Source: Miscanthus floridulus
Lineage: Eukaryota > Streptophyta > Magnoliopsida > Poales > Poaceae
Assembly: GCF_019320115.1 (NCBI RefSeq)
Contig: NC_089598.1
Span: forward strand, 31,267,983-31,331,982
Direction of reading: 5' to 3'
DNA: 64,000 nucleotides
In this document: positions 11,330 to 23,610 of the stretch, in pieces
Layout of the letters: each line of letters opens with the position of its first letter
Numbering within the stretch: position 1 is the stretch's first letter
Notes under the pieces: generated by a model
The model's input: only the letters and a program-made list of their open reading frames with translations
The model's database searches: none
Told to the model about the DNA's origin: nothing
Position numbers and translations under genes: made by a program

Positions 11330-12840
11330 TCTTGCTTAGCTTGAATCAGAACTTTGAATTCTATGGTTCATCTTTTTATGTATTTTGAAATGTTTTACTT
11401 TTCAAAAGGAAGACTTTAAATCAAAACTGAACAAATTTTCTTCTTCAACTCCTTTGAAATAGCTTTCAGAATATGTTTTATGTTTAGAACTCAAGAAAAT
11501 ATTTTGAATCTCTTTTGAATAAATGTTTTTAAGGTTTTGAAATAACCCAACCATTTTCAAGTCATTAGAAACATAGGAAAACATACTAGGCTTTGTTTTT
11601 CAAACTCTTTTGAAAACCCGACTTTATAATCAAATCTCAGATAAAGAGCAGATAAATCAACTCAAGGTTCTTTTGAAATCTGTTTCAAACAAGGGATCTT
11701 CAAGATTTTAGAAAACAAAGAAAACTTTAGACTTCATTTTCAAATCATTTTGAATGAACTCTTTTGGGATTTCTGAAATCAAACCAAATCAATTTCAAAA
11801 CTACTTTAGAAATGAAGAGAGTAAGTTTTCAATTCCCATTTTCTTTTGAAGTCAAACACATGTTCAAGTTCTTTTTGGAATAAGACTTTTGGGGAATTAA
11901 ATCAAATAATTTTCAACCCTTTCAAACCATTTTGGAAGACTTCCTTTTAGAAATACACTTTTGAAATCAACTCAAACCTTTTCTTTTCAAATTTTGTTTA
12001 GAAATCAAACTTAATTCTAATTCAAAGCCAAAAGTGCTCCGTTTCCAAATGCAAATTGTTGCAAACTTTTGAACCAAATTTTTCAAACTTTTGTAAACTA
12101 TCTTGAAAGCATTTTGAACACCTTTCAAATAAAATTTGAAATAAGACAACTCAAATTGTTTTTTATTTCAATCGGTCTTTTCCAAACAACCCATTTTAAA
12201 AACACTTTAGAGTCATTTTCAAAGTGTTTTAGAATAAATTGGTTCAAAAGTATTTTTAGAATAACTCTTTGAAGAGTAACCGAATACATTTTACTCTTTT
12301 TGAAATTTAGTTCAAAGCAAAGTGGGTTTTCAAATCTGATTTCACTTTCAACTTTTTGAAGTTTTAGGAATAAGATACTTTCAAACTTTTTATGAATATC
12401 TATTTTTAAACTAAAACCTTGAGTGAAGCAGTTCAAATCAAATTGTTTTCTTTTCAATGAGCAAGAGAGTCTTTCAAAATTCAAATCAAAACTTTTGAAA
12501 TGTCTCAAATATAGTCTTTAGCAACTCTTTTTTAATCTTTTAAACTTTAATACTCTTTTCAAATCAACTCTTATTCTTTGGTGAAATACTTTTGAAATTA
12601 AGTTTCGAATACCAACTCTTGAAAATGAGAAAACAAACTTAAACCCTTTTTGAACTTAGTTCAAATCAACTTTTGAAGAAGTTTTTCAAAGTTCTTGAAT
12701 CCAAAGGTTGTTAATTCATTTTCCAACATCTTTTGAAGATTTTATTTCAAGGAAAGAGCTTTAAATAGAAATCAAAACCAATCCAATTCTTTTCAAGAGT
12801 TAATCTTAGTCTTGAGCATTCTTGCAACTCTTTTGTATAC
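11330..12840. repeat. TTTTGAAA/TTTCAAA-rich low-complexity tract, copy 1
   Basis: Dozens of copies of tttgaaa, tttcaaa and cttttgaaatc recur at irregular spacing on both strands, without a fixed period. The same tract recurs at about 18170-19650. It may be a long-decayed simple repeat or a sequence under compositional constraint. Confidence 0.7.
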
Positions 12841-13928
12841 GTCTATATCCTAGGTACGTGAAGATCGAAACTCCCAACCATAGCTAGCTCGAAGGTCAAT
12901 CTTGACGTGGATCTGAACTCCTTGTAGTTCACCAACTCGCAACACTCTTAGCTTGGCTACCCCTCTTAAGAAGAGATGAGATAGGGGCACCAACATCCAA
13001 CATGTAACTTTCTTCAAGGTGTATTATCATCCTCTGACATCCCAGAGAGCTTGTGGACATAGATAAGAATAAGAAAAATTGATCCTTCCCTAGATAGAAA
13101 ACAGCAGCGCAGAAAAACCATCCATATCTCGAGTTTCATTTATCCAATAAAGTTGCATCTTAAACCGTTGGAAAGCATTATAAAATTCCCCACAACTTTA
13201 TTTTAGACCACTCCTTCAGATTCTACAGTTAACTTGCTCGAAATCTTTGCTCAACAGAAACTATTTCAGATTTCAGACAGCGCCGATGTATCGCATTGTG
13301 ATTTTCATATCTCCCAAACCAGAAATGCTATCTAGGTGACTCTTGTGGGATAAGGAAAGATCTTGAAGTCTACTTTCACCCAGAATTTTCTCAGAATTTT
13401 TGGTTGCCCAGAGGTTGGAGACATAGGCCATAGAAGTCAGACTGCTCCAGAAGATAGAAAGCAGGAAACAAGAGAAAGAGAACCCAGACTATTTATTTCC
13501 TTATCCCTTATACCTTAAACCTTTAATATAAATGAAATTGTGAGCATAACCCACAAACTCATTGTACTCATTACAAAGATCCAACTCAGCCATGATCATT
13601 AGGACAAACCACTCAAACACGAAATACAAGCTCGTTGCTAATCGTTCCTTCTAGCTACTTGGTAGCATTCTTAGGGGAAAACTTCTTAACATGGCTTTGG
13701 AATTTGAATAGAGGTGAGACTAGAAAGTTTGCAAGAGATCAAGAACAACAACTCAAGGAGATAAGAAAGTATAGCTCCAAGGGAGCTATCAAGGAGGGGA
13801 GACAATAGGACAAGGATTGGAAATATTCAATTCAATGAGTCAAGGAGGTGGAAGAAATAGTTTTATAGTAAAATAGGTTTTTAGAAACGACCTAGTGCTA
13901 ACTAGGCTTGCGTCCTATAGTCAGCATT

Positions 13929-13941
13929 AGCTCTGATACCA
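13929..13941 (-). other. Primer-binding site of LARD-1, copy 1 (tRNA-iMet)
   Basis: On the minus strand TGGTATCAGAGCT begins three bases after the LTR end TGCTACA. It matches the 3' end complement of plant initiator methionine tRNA, the usual primer of many plant LTR elements. It fixes the element's orientation. Confidence 0.92.
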
Positions 13942-14852
13942 CTTTGTAGCACCCGGTTTTAAAGACAAAACCAGATACACACTATATGTGAGCCCAGGAA
14001 GTCAAATCTCACATATAGCCACAAATAAGGGTAATATCAAGAGACAATACTTATTACATAACGTATTAGTAAAAGGAAAATAACCTCAGAGTATAGACAA
14101 GCAGAAAGTCGACTCCGATCTTCAGGCGAAGACTCCAAATCCTACAGGGACTGACTGACTGGTTGACCATAAGCCTAACTCCTCCAAACCTGCAATCTGG
14201 TACCCATCCAGGATTTTCATTGGATGTAAAGCAAGTGTAAGCTCACCATGCTTAGCAAGTATATCAAAAGGGATCTATGAGGCTCAAAAGGCTTGACACT
14301 GTTTGACTGCGGTTCACAATTTTAGTTGATCAAATTTTAGCATCCTGAATCACTACTTTAATGAACAGTCCCAATTCCCAAGTGATATTAAAGTATAGTC
14401 ATATTTATCTCAATTCCCAACCATCCACCATCCACAGTAACCACTAATCTTGAAGGATCCAGACCGCTCGTATCCGTGAGCATGGCTGTTATAACAGGTT
14501 AAATATTTCTATCAGAAATTGTACATCTTTACCCACCGAGCCGTGATTCCCAATGCCGGGGTTTGCAAGGCCCACTACACCTCTTCCCAGGAAGTGTGGC
14601 AGGGTTTCACTATGAAACCCTTAGCTAGTTGCACTAACAAGTCGTAGCTACAAAGGAGTGGCACACGTGGGCATCGCAGCACGGTACACATCCTAGCAGA
14701 AAAAGGAAAGATACCCTCTTACCCTTACTGAGCTACAGACGAGCTAGTACAATCTAGTTAACAGGTTAAAGTCAGAGCCATATGACACTCAGGGTTGTAC
14801 GGAACCTCCTGGGTTGCCGCTTTCAGGATTAAGTCCTTATGGAGAGGCACTA

Positions 14853-14872
14853 GAGTACTCAACCCCGTACTC
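14853..14872 (-). promoter_or_regulatory. GAGTACTC...GTACTC palindrome, LARD-1 LTR-B
   Basis: Same sequence and LTR position as the LTR-A copy. Confidence 0.5.
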
Positions 14873-17262
14873 TAGCCCCCTATCTGTTGCTAAAAAGCTC
14901 CATTTTATCACATTGCATATAGCCTTTAGTCATGTTTAACAATTATTTTATGTTAAGCGCTGCAGCATCTATCCAAAATGCATACCCAAACCATAGGTGA
15001 CAAGGATATGTGGTACAAGAATTCATCTAGGTAAAGTCCTTAAGAGGTATATCAAATTAGACACATGCATGAATATGAATAGTAATTGTTCATAGGTACA
15101 AGGGGCCTTTGGTACACTTGCCTTAAATACCGATCCTTCGGTAAGCTTTAATCTTCAACGTCCTTCTTCTTCTTCTGGATCACCACGTATATCTCACCGA
15201 CTGGACGTAATCGTAGAATACCACACAAACATCCATATACATACATGCATAGCATACAATTGCATCTATATCAGAACAGTACACCAATCATAGAAAAATA
15301 AGTAAAAGAGTTTGAAATACGATTCTACGCATCGCTACGAACACACAAACGCAAAAGACACGCTATATGCGATTCAACGAAAAAGCGACTATCGAAGGAT
15401 TTTCAGTGCAATGGAAAATAAAACCTATCCATTTACTTATTTAACTGTAGAAATACATGTAAATATTCTCATTAATCAACTTGATTCATTGCTTAAGAAA
15501 GAGCGTAGTATAAAACCTATATTGACTTTATATTCCGAAAACGATGCAAGTGATAGTATTAATACAATTAACTTTTTAACTAGCCAAAACACATTCGAGT
15601 AACATGAGAACCACTAACGCCACTACGTAGAACATGCCGAAACAAAAGTAACAGCGACAAGAATGGCTCGATGCTATGGTTATGAGACGCAAGAGACACT
15701 AAGAAAGGAGCTACGGTTAAAAGAAAACCACTATCAAAAGATTCATATTATGTTATAAAAGAAACAACTACGAGCTTGTTTTAGGTTAGCTAAGAAAACT
15801 ATATGATCAATATTGATTTAGATTAATCATAACATATTTAGTTTTAAAAGTCGAGTTAAAGCTAATCATGTATTATTTATAAATGTTATCACATAACAAA
15901 TTAAACTTTACCTTCGCGAAGGAATTAAGCATGTGACAGCATCTACTCGTACTTATCACATATGTATCTTGTTCAGCTAATCAAATTATATTCTAGAAAC
16001 ACTTTTAAGTTAACAACTAATCATATTAACTTTTAGGTATAAGTCATCAAAGTTAAGCACCTATATTGCTTTTAATTCCAAACTAGTGTGCAAATATACT
16101 AATCAATTTAATATTTAGCTATATATGGAAAAACATGTGACATGAAAAACATTGCCCCTAACACATAGTTCACGTCAGCATGAACCAAACGCAACTTAAA
16201 CTGGTGCAAAACATAATTAGAACTTAAATTGCTTTTAATTAAAAAGTTATTGAATAATCCTCAATCAAATTAATATTTAACTTATAAATTTCGAAGATGT
16301 GAGACATGTTAAACATCGCTGCTAACACGTACCACACATTGCGATGAAAGTCGGGCAATCGAATCAAAATAAAAAATCTAAATCAACTTTAATTAATCAG
16401 TGATTAATTAATTATAAACACAATTAATATTTTAATAAAATAAATTCATGAACATGTGATATGAAAACTAATAACTCTACTGCGTAGATCTCGACAACAC
16501 AAAACTAATGCAACTAGAATGGACTGAAACGGAGCTAAAACGATTAAACGACGGAGATTAATAACAGGATGGCAAAATCGTAAATAATTACATCTTCTAC
16601 CTTGGATATCTTCTTCCTGTCTGTTTACGTACGTGGCCTGTTTGTTTATGTACGTGGCCATGGAAATAGCTGCTCGCATGGAGAGCTCAGGGACGGCTGG
16701 CCTGCCTGGCCAGCGGTGGTACGTGGCCGCGTGACGGCCCAAGGCGACACAGGGCGGGGCAGGGCCCACTCGGCCGGTGGCTGTCGGCCACTGCAGGCAT
16801 GGTGCCTGCTCCCTACGCGTGGTAGCACGCGTCTGGAGGAGCTAGGGGCCGGGGTGCGATCCGACGGCGGCGCGCAGAGCCAGGGCGCGGGGTGGGGCCC
16901 TGCTGGGTGGCGGCGAATAGGCCGGCTACAGGCGTGGGATGGCCGGAGAACTCGAAGAAGAGGGCCGGCCATGGACGAGCTCGCCGGAAAATCGACCAGA
17001 AAAAGGAAAACAAAGGGGAAACAATCAAACGGTGATGGATTCGCGAAAAGAAGTATACCACGGCGTAGAGGACGATGAGATCTACCTTGTGGTGGTGGTG
17101 GTTGACGCACGGAACACGATGGTTTGGTCAAAAAAGCTCGCCGAAGAGTTTGCCAGAAACCTTGCTTTTCTTAACTTCGACATCCGATCTGCGGCGATAG
17201 GAGTGGCGGTTGGCGAAACGGGCTGTACTTCTAGAATCCTCGCATCAAGGGCTACACCGGCA

Positions 17263-17272
17263 TATATATATA
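17263..17272 (-). promoter_or_regulatory. TATA-like box, LARD-1 LTR-B
   Basis: A TATATATATA run lies at the position equivalent to the LTR-A box, immediately before the GC-rich leader on the minus strand. Confidence 0.5.
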
Positions 17273-17890
17273 CGCTAGGGTTTGGAGATTTTGGAAATCC
17301 GAGATATTTTAGGAAATAATTGATTTTGGAATTAAAATAATTATAGAAAATCAGGGAATTACTATTTAGGCTCCGAAAAATATCTCTGAGCTCCGAAAAA
17401 TACTAGAAAAAGTCCTAGGGATAGATGGAAGAATGAGGAACACAACCAAAGTGGTTTTAGCTCCTGAAAAAGACTTTTGCATTGATCGAGGAAAAAGACA
17501 AAGCTCCAAGAAATAGGAATTTAATCCCAAAAAAGGTCGGAAAGATTCCCGAAAAGAGAGGCATCGTTCTAATGCGTCTTAAAACCTTTTCCAAGCCTTT
17601 GATTTTGAAAACAAGGCATCTTATCTAACTTTTGTTTTTGCAAGTTTTCAAATTCATTTTAAACCACTACTTGAAAGCAATATTTTAAAGATTGAGATTT
17701 GAATTTATTTTCCAAACCACTCATCACAAAAGTATCAATGCAACGACATGTATGCGCAAACATATTGCTACCCTTATGTTGGATTTTAATTTAAAGAAAA
17801 TTTTCTTTTACCTATATTTTTATGAGCACAAAACAATAAACACAAATCATTTTACTCTTTTTAGAAAGTAGCTAATTTTATGGTGTTACA

Positions 17891-17906
17891 ATTCTACCCC
17901 TCTTAA
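17891..17906 (-). other. Polypurine tract of LARD-1, copy 2
   Basis: On the minus strand TTAAGAGGGGTAGAAT precedes the LTR-B start. One G of the copy 1 tract has become A. Confidence 0.8.
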
Positions 17907-20734
17907 GATGAATCTCGTCCCCGAGATTCGGAGAAGAAGAGCAAAGAAGAGAGGGATACTTCAACTTGGGATCTTCTTCACTTCCTTGAGCAACACCATC
18001 TTGATGCTCACCTTGTGTTGTATGAGAACTCTTCACGTGGCCACTCTTGCAAATTCTTGTTCTATCTTATTCCAAGTCTGATCTTGTTGCTTCTCTTAAT
18101 TTGTTCCAATGAATCTTGTTATCCATATGTTAAGCTTCCAAAAGATCTTGCTTAGCTTGAATCAGAACTTTGAATTCTATGGTTCATCTTTTTATGTATT
18201 TTGAAATGTTTTACTTTTCAAAAGGAAGACTTTAAATCAAAACTGAACAAATTTTCTTCTTCAACTCCTTTGAAATAGCTTTCAGAATATGTTTTATGTT
18301 TAGAACTCAAGAAAATATTTTGAAACTCTTTTGAATAAATGTTTTTAATGTTTTGAAATAACCCAACCATTTTCAAATCATTGGAAACATAGGAAAACAT
18401 ACTAAGCTTTGTTTTTCAAACTCTTTTGAAAACTCAACTTTATAATCAAATCTCAGATAAAGAGCAGACAAATCAACTCAGGTTCTTTTGAAATCTGTTT
18501 CAAACAAGGGATTTTCAAGATTTTAGAAAACAAAGAAAACTTTCGACTTCATTTTCAAATCATTTTGAGTGAACTCTTTTGGGATTTCTGAAATCAAACC
18601 AAATCAATTTCAAAACTACTTTAGAAATGAAGAGAGTAAGTTTTCAATTCCCATTTTCTTTTGAAGTCAAACACATGTTCAAGTTCTTTTTGGAATAAGA
18701 CTTTTGGGGAATTAAATCAAATAATTTTCAACCCTTTCAAACCATTTTGGAAGACTCCTTTTAGAAATACACTTTTGAAATCAACTCAAACCTTTTCTTT
18801 TCAAATTTTGTTTAGAAATCAAACTTAATTCTAATTCAAAGCCAAAAGTGCTCCGTTTCCAAATGCAAATTGTTGCAAACTTTTGAACCAAAATTTTTAA
18901 ACTTTTGTAAACTACCTTGAAAGCATTTTGAACACCTTTCAAATAAAATTTGAAATAAGACAACTCAAATTGTTTTTTATTTCAATCGGTCTTTTCCAAA
19001 CAACCCATTTTAAAAACACTTTAGAGTCATTTTCAAAGTGTTTTAGAATAAATTGGTTCAAAAGTATTTTAAGAATAACTTTTGAAGAGTAACCGAATAC
19101 ATTTTACTCTTTTTGAAATTTAGTTCAAAGCAAAGTGGGTTTTCAAATCTGATTTCACTTTCAACTTTTTGAAGTTTTAGGAATAAGATACTTTCAAATT
19201 TTTATGAATATCTATTTTTAAACTAAAACCTTGAGTGAAGCAGTTCAAATCAAATTGTTTTCTTTTCAATGAGCAAGAGAGTCTTTCAAAATTCAAATCA
19301 AAACTTTTGAAATGTCTCAAATATAGTCTTTAGCAACTCTTTTTTAATCATTTAAACTTTAATACTCTTTTCAAATCAACTCTTATTCTTTGGTGAAATA
19401 CTTTTGAAATTAAGTTTCGAATACCAACTCTTGAAAATGAGAAAACGCTTAAACCCTTTTTGAACTTAGTTCAAATCAACTTTTGAAGAAGTTTTTCAAA
19501 GTTCTTGAATCCAAAGGTTGTTAATTCATTTTCCAACATCTTTTGAAGATTTTATTTCAAGGAAAGAGCTTTAAATAGAAATCAAAACCAATCCAATTCT
19601 TTTCAAGAGTTAATCTTAGTCTAGAGCATTCTTGCAACTCTTTTGTATACGTCTATATCCTAGGTACGTTAAGATCGAACTCCCAACCATAGCTAGCTCA
19701 AAGGTCAATCTTGACGTGGATCTGAACTCCTTGTAGTTCACCAACTCGCAACACTCTTAGCTTGGCTACCCCCCTTAAGAAGAGATGAGATAGGGGCACC
19801 AACATCCAACATGTAACTTTCTTCAAGGTGTATTATCATCCTCTGACATCCCAGAGAGCTTGTGGACATAGATAAGAATAAGAAAAATTGATCCTTCCCT
19901 AGATAGAAAACAGCAGCGCCGAAAACCATCCATATCTCGAGTTTCAATTATCCAATAAAGTTGCATCTTAAACCGTTGGAAAGCTTATAAAATTCCCCAC
20001 AACTCTATTTTAGACCACTCCTTCAGATTCTGCAGTTAACTTGCTCGAAATCTTTGCTCAACAGAAACTATTTCAGATTTTAGATAGCGTCGATGTATCG
20101 CCTTGTGATTTTCATATCTCCCAAACCAGAAATGCTATCAAGGTGACTCTTGTGGGAAAGGAAAGATCTTGAAGTCTACTTTCACCCAGAAGTTTCTCAG
20201 AATTTTTGGTTGCCCAGAGTTTGGAGACATAGGCCATAGAAGTCAGACTGCTCCAGAAGATAGAAAGCAGGAAACAAGAGAAAGAGAACCTAGACTATTT
20301 ATTTCCTTATCCCTTATACCTTAAACCTTTAATATAAATGAAATTGTGAGCATAACCCACAAACTCATTGTACTCATTACAAAGATCCAACTCAGCCATG
20401 ATCATTAGGACAAACCACTCAAACACGAAATACAAGCTCGTTGCTAATCGTTCCTTCTAGCTACTTGGTAGGCATTCTTAGGGGAAAACTTCTTAACATG
20501 GCTTTGGAATTTTGAATAGAGGTGAGACTAGAAAGTTTGCAAGAGATCAAGAACAACAACTCAAGGAGATAAGAAAGTATAGCCCCAAGGGAGCTATCAA
20601 GGAGGGGAGACAATAGGACAAGGATTGGAAATATTCAATTCAATGAGTCAAGGAGGTGAAGAAATAGTTTTATAGTAAAATAGGTTTTTAGAAACGACCA
20701 GTGCTAACTAGGCTTACGTCCTACAGTTAGCATT

Positions 20735-20746
20735 GCTCTGATTCCA
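20735..20746 (-). other. Primer-binding site of LARD-1, copy 2 (one mismatch)
   Basis: On the minus strand TGGAATCAGAGC lies three bases inside LTR-C. It differs by one base from the iMet site of copy 1. Confidence 0.85.
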
Positions 20747-21650
20747 CTTTGTAGCACCTGGTTTTAAAGACAAAACCAGATACACACTATATGTGAGCCC
20801 AAGAAGTCAAATCTCACATATAGCCACAAATGAGGGTAATATCAAGAGACAATACTTATTACATAACGTATTAGTAAAAGGAAAATAACCTCAGAGTATA
20901 GACAACGGAAAGTCGACTCCGATCTTTAGGCGAAGACTCCAAATCTACAGGGATGACTGACTGGTTGACCATAAGCCTAACTCCTCCAAACCTATCTGGT
21001 ACCCATCCGGGATTTTCATTGGATGTAAAGCAAGTGTAAGCTAACCATGCTTAGCAAGTATATCAAAAGGGATCTATGAGGCTTAAAAGGCTTGACACTG
21101 TTTGACTGCGGTTCGTAATTTTAGTTGATCAAATTTGAGCATCCTGAATCACTACTTTAATGAACAGTCCCAATTCCCAAGTGATATTAAAGTATAGTCA
21201 TATTTATCTCAATTCCCATCCATCCACCATCCACAGTAACCACTAATCTTGAAGGATTCAGACCGCTCGTATCTATGAGCATGGCTGTAATAATAGGTTA
21301 AATATTTCTGCAGAAATTGTACATCTTTACCCACCGAGCCGTGATTCCCAATGCCGGGGTTTGCAAGGCTCACTACACCTCTTCCCAAGAAGTGTGGCAG
21401 GGTTTCACTATGAAACCCTTAGCTAGTTGCACTAACAAGTCATCGCTACAAAGGAGTGGCACACATGGGCTTCGCAGCACGGTACACACCCTAGCAGAAA
21501 AAGGAAAGATACCCTCTTACCCTTACTAGAGCTATAGACGAGCTAGTACAATCTAGTTAATAGGTTAAAGTCAGAGCCATATGACACTCGGGGTTGTACG
21601 GAACCTCCTGGGTTGCCATTTCAGGATTAAGTCCTTATGGAGAGGCACTA

Positions 21651-21670
21651 GAGTACTCAACCCCGTACTC
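21651..21670 (-). promoter_or_regulatory. GAGTACTC...GTACTC palindrome, LARD-1 LTR-C
   Basis: Same sequence as the copies in LTR-A and LTR-B. Confidence 0.5.
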
Positions 21671-22980
21671 TAGCCCCCTATCTGTTGCTAAAAAGCTCCA
21701 TTTTATCACATTGCATATAGCCTTTAGTCATGTTTAACAATTATTTTGTGTTATGCGCTGCAACATCTATCCAAAATGCATACCCAAACCATAGGTGACA
21801 AGGATATGTGGTACAAGAATTCATCAAAGTTATATTCTAGAAACACTTTTAAGTTAACAACTAATCATATTAACTTTTAGGTATAAATCATCAAAGTTAA
21901 GCACCTATATTGCTTTTAATTCCAAACTAGTGTGCAAATATACTAATCAATTTAATATTTAGCTATATATGGAAAAACATGTGACATGAAAAACATTGCC
22001 CCTAACACATAGTTCACGTCAGCATGAACCAAACGCAACTTAAATGGTGCAAAACAGAATTAGAACTTAAATTGCTTTTAATTAAAAAGTTATTGAATAA
22101 TCCTCAATCAAATTAATATTTAACTTATAAATTTCGAAGATGTGAGACATGTTAAACATCGCTGCTAACACGTACCACACATTGCGATGAAAGTCGGGCA
22201 ATCGAATCAAAATAAAAAATCTAAATCAACTTTAATTAATCAGTGATTAATTAATTATAAACACAATTAATATTTTAATAAAATAAATTCATGAACATGT
22301 GATATGAAAACTAATAACTCTATTGCGTAGATCTCGACAACACAAAACTAACGCAACTGGAATGGACTGAAACGACCGACCTGGAAATAGTTGCTCGCAT
22401 GGAGAGCTCGGGGACGGCTGGCCTGGCTAGCCAGCAGTGGTACGCGGCCACGCAACGGCCTAGGGTGACACGGGGCGGGACAGGGCCCACTTGTTCGGTG
22501 GTCGTCGGCCACTGCAGGCATGGTGCCTGCTCCCTGCGTGCGGGAGCATGCGTCTAGAGGAGCTGGGGGCCGGGGTGCGATCTGGCAGCGGCTCGTAGAG
22601 CCAGGGCGTGGGGTGGGGCCCTGCCAGGTGGCAGCACATGGGCCGGCTGCAGGCATGGGATGGCCGGAGAACTCGAAGAAGGGGGCCGGCCATGGACGAG
22701 CTAGCCGGAAAATCGACCGGAAAAAGGAAAACAAAGGGAAACAATCGAACGGTGATGGATTCGCGAAAAGAAGTATACCATGGCATAGAGGACAACGAGA
22801 TCTACCTTGTGGTGGTGGTGGTTGATGCCGGAACTGATGGTTTGGTCGAAAAAGCTCGCCGAAGAGTTCGCCGGAAACCTTGCTTTTCCGAACTTCGGCG
22901 TCCGATCTGTGGCGGTAGGAGTGGCGGCTGGCGAAACGGGCTGTACTTCTAGAATCCTCGCTTCAAGGGCTACGCCGACA

Positions 22981-22990
22981 TATATATATA
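22981..22990 (-). promoter_or_regulatory. TATA-like box, LARD-1 LTR-C
   Basis: TATATATATA at the equivalent site, in the 5' LTR of the array. If the element is transcribed, this is the copy that would drive the full-length RNA. Confidence 0.5.
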
Positions 22991-23605
22991 CGCAAGGTTT
23001 GGAGATTTTGGAAATCTGAGATATTTTAGGAAATAATTGATTTTTGGAATTAAAATAATTATAGAAAATCGGGAATTACTATTTAGGCTCCGAAAAATAT
23101 CTCTGAGCTCCGAAAAATACTAGAAAAATTCCTAGGGATAGATGGAAGAATGAGGAACACAACCAAAGTGGTTTTGGCTCCCGAAAAAGACTTTTGCATT
23201 GATCGAGGAAAAAGAGAAAGCTCCAATAAATAGGAATTTAATCCCAAAAAAGGTCGGAAAGATTCCTGGAAAGAGAGGCATCGTTCTAACGCGTCTTAAA
23301 ACCTTTTCCAAGCCTTTGATTTTGAAAACAAGGCATCTTATCTAACTTTTGTTTTTGCAAGTTTTCAAATTCATTTTAAACCACTACTTGAAAGCAATAT
23401 TTTAAAGATTGAGATTTGAATTTATTTTCCAAACCACTCATCACAAAAGCATCAATGCAACGACATGTATGCGCAAACATATTGCTACCCTTATGTTGAA
23501 TTTTAATTTGAAGAAATTTTTTTTACCTATGTTTTTATGAGCACAAAACAATTAACATAAATCATTTTACTCTTTTTAGAAAGTAGCTAATTTTAGGGTG
23601 TTACA

Positions 23606-23610
23606 CTCAT
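23606..23610. repeat. Right target-site duplication of LARD-1 (ctcat)
   Basis: Exact copy of 7141-7145, directly after the LTR-C terminus ggtgttaca. Confidence 0.95.

Larger units (their letters stand above)
11075..13944 (-). mobile_element. LARD-1 internal domain 1 (non-coding)
   Basis: This 2,870 bp stretch runs between LTR-A and LTR-B. It begins at the LTR-A side with a polypurine tract and ends at the LTR-B side with the tRNA primer site. From about 11330 to 12840 it is dominated by recurring TTTTGAAA, TTTCAAA and TTCAAA words. The right third (about 12840-13920) has more mixed composition. The longest frames (up to 127 codons, minus, near 12125-12508) are built from the repeated words and are not matched by an equivalent open frame in the second copy, so I do not call a gene. 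Confidence 0.85.
13945..17890 (-). repeat. LARD-1 LTR-B (shared middle LTR)
   Basis: This 3,946 bp LTR lies between the two internal domains. It serves as 5' LTR for internal domain 1 and as 3' LTR for internal domain 2. It is the longest of the three. It has a TATA-like box at 17263-17272 and the palindrome at 14853-14872. On the minus strand a proline- and arginine-rich frame (16813-17061) lies just downstream of the TATA box, but its copies in LTR-A and LTR-C are disrupted differently. Confidence 0.93.
17891..20749 (-). mobile_element. LARD-1 internal domain 2 (non-coding)
   Basis: This 2,859 bp domain is a near-identical repeat of internal domain 1, with the same TTTTGAAA-rich left two thirds and mixed right third. 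Differences are scattered single bases and small indels. The near identity of both internal domains, as well as the LTRs, argues that the unit was duplicated after insertion rather than formed by two independent elements. Confidence 0.9.
7146..23605 (-). mobile_element. LARD-1: tandem non-coding giant-LTR retrotransposon (LTR-int-LTR-int-LTR)
   Basis: The array has three LTRs (7146-11074, 13945-17890, 20750-23605) and two internal domains (11075-13944, 17891-20749). All lie on the minus strand, and the 5' end is on the right. LTR ends are TGTAACACC...TGCTACA on the minus strand. Each internal domain has a tRNA-iMet primer site next to one LTR and a polypurine tract next to the other. No gag or pol is visible in any frame. 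About 3.9 kb LTRs with a 2.9 kb non-coding interior fit the LARD class (large retrotransposon derivatives, known from Triticeae); the exact family is not recognised. A single CTCAT duplication flanks the whole array, so the extra unit arose after or during one insertion, most simply by unequal recombination between LTRs. It splits the Copia-1 integrase. Confidence 0.9.
20750..23605 (-). repeat. LARD-1 LTR-C (5' LTR, internally deleted)
   Basis: This 2,856 bp LTR has intact outer ends but lacks two segments present in LTR-A and LTR-B. About 955 bp is missing at the junction near 21826 (attcatc joined to aaattatattctag, equivalent to about 15028-15982 of LTR-B). About 130 bp is missing near 22375 (gaaacg joined to a sequence ending in ggaaatag). 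A TATA-like box (22981-22990) and the palindrome (21651-21670) remain. Confidence 0.92.

Noticed and set aside
12125..12508. 127-codon minus-strand frame in the LARD-1 interior
   Set aside because: It is built from TTTTGAA-type words and the second interior copy does not keep a matching frame.
13929..13941. Possible tRNA gene because of a perfect tRNA-iMet end
   Set aside because: Only the 3' end complement is present, directly next to an LTR, which marks a primer-binding site; no cloverleaf follows.
15312..15602. 96-codon plus-strand frame
   Set aside because: It lies antisense in LARD-1 LTR-B. The equivalent region of LTR-A (about 8540-8800) is broken by small indels and LTR-C lacks it, so it is a chance frame.
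16602..17319. Overlapping GC-rich frames on both strands (up to 161 codons) suggesting a captured host gene
   Set aside because: Both strands are open as expected of GC-rich DNA. The copies in LTR-A and LTR-C have different frame breaks, and no known domain is visible.
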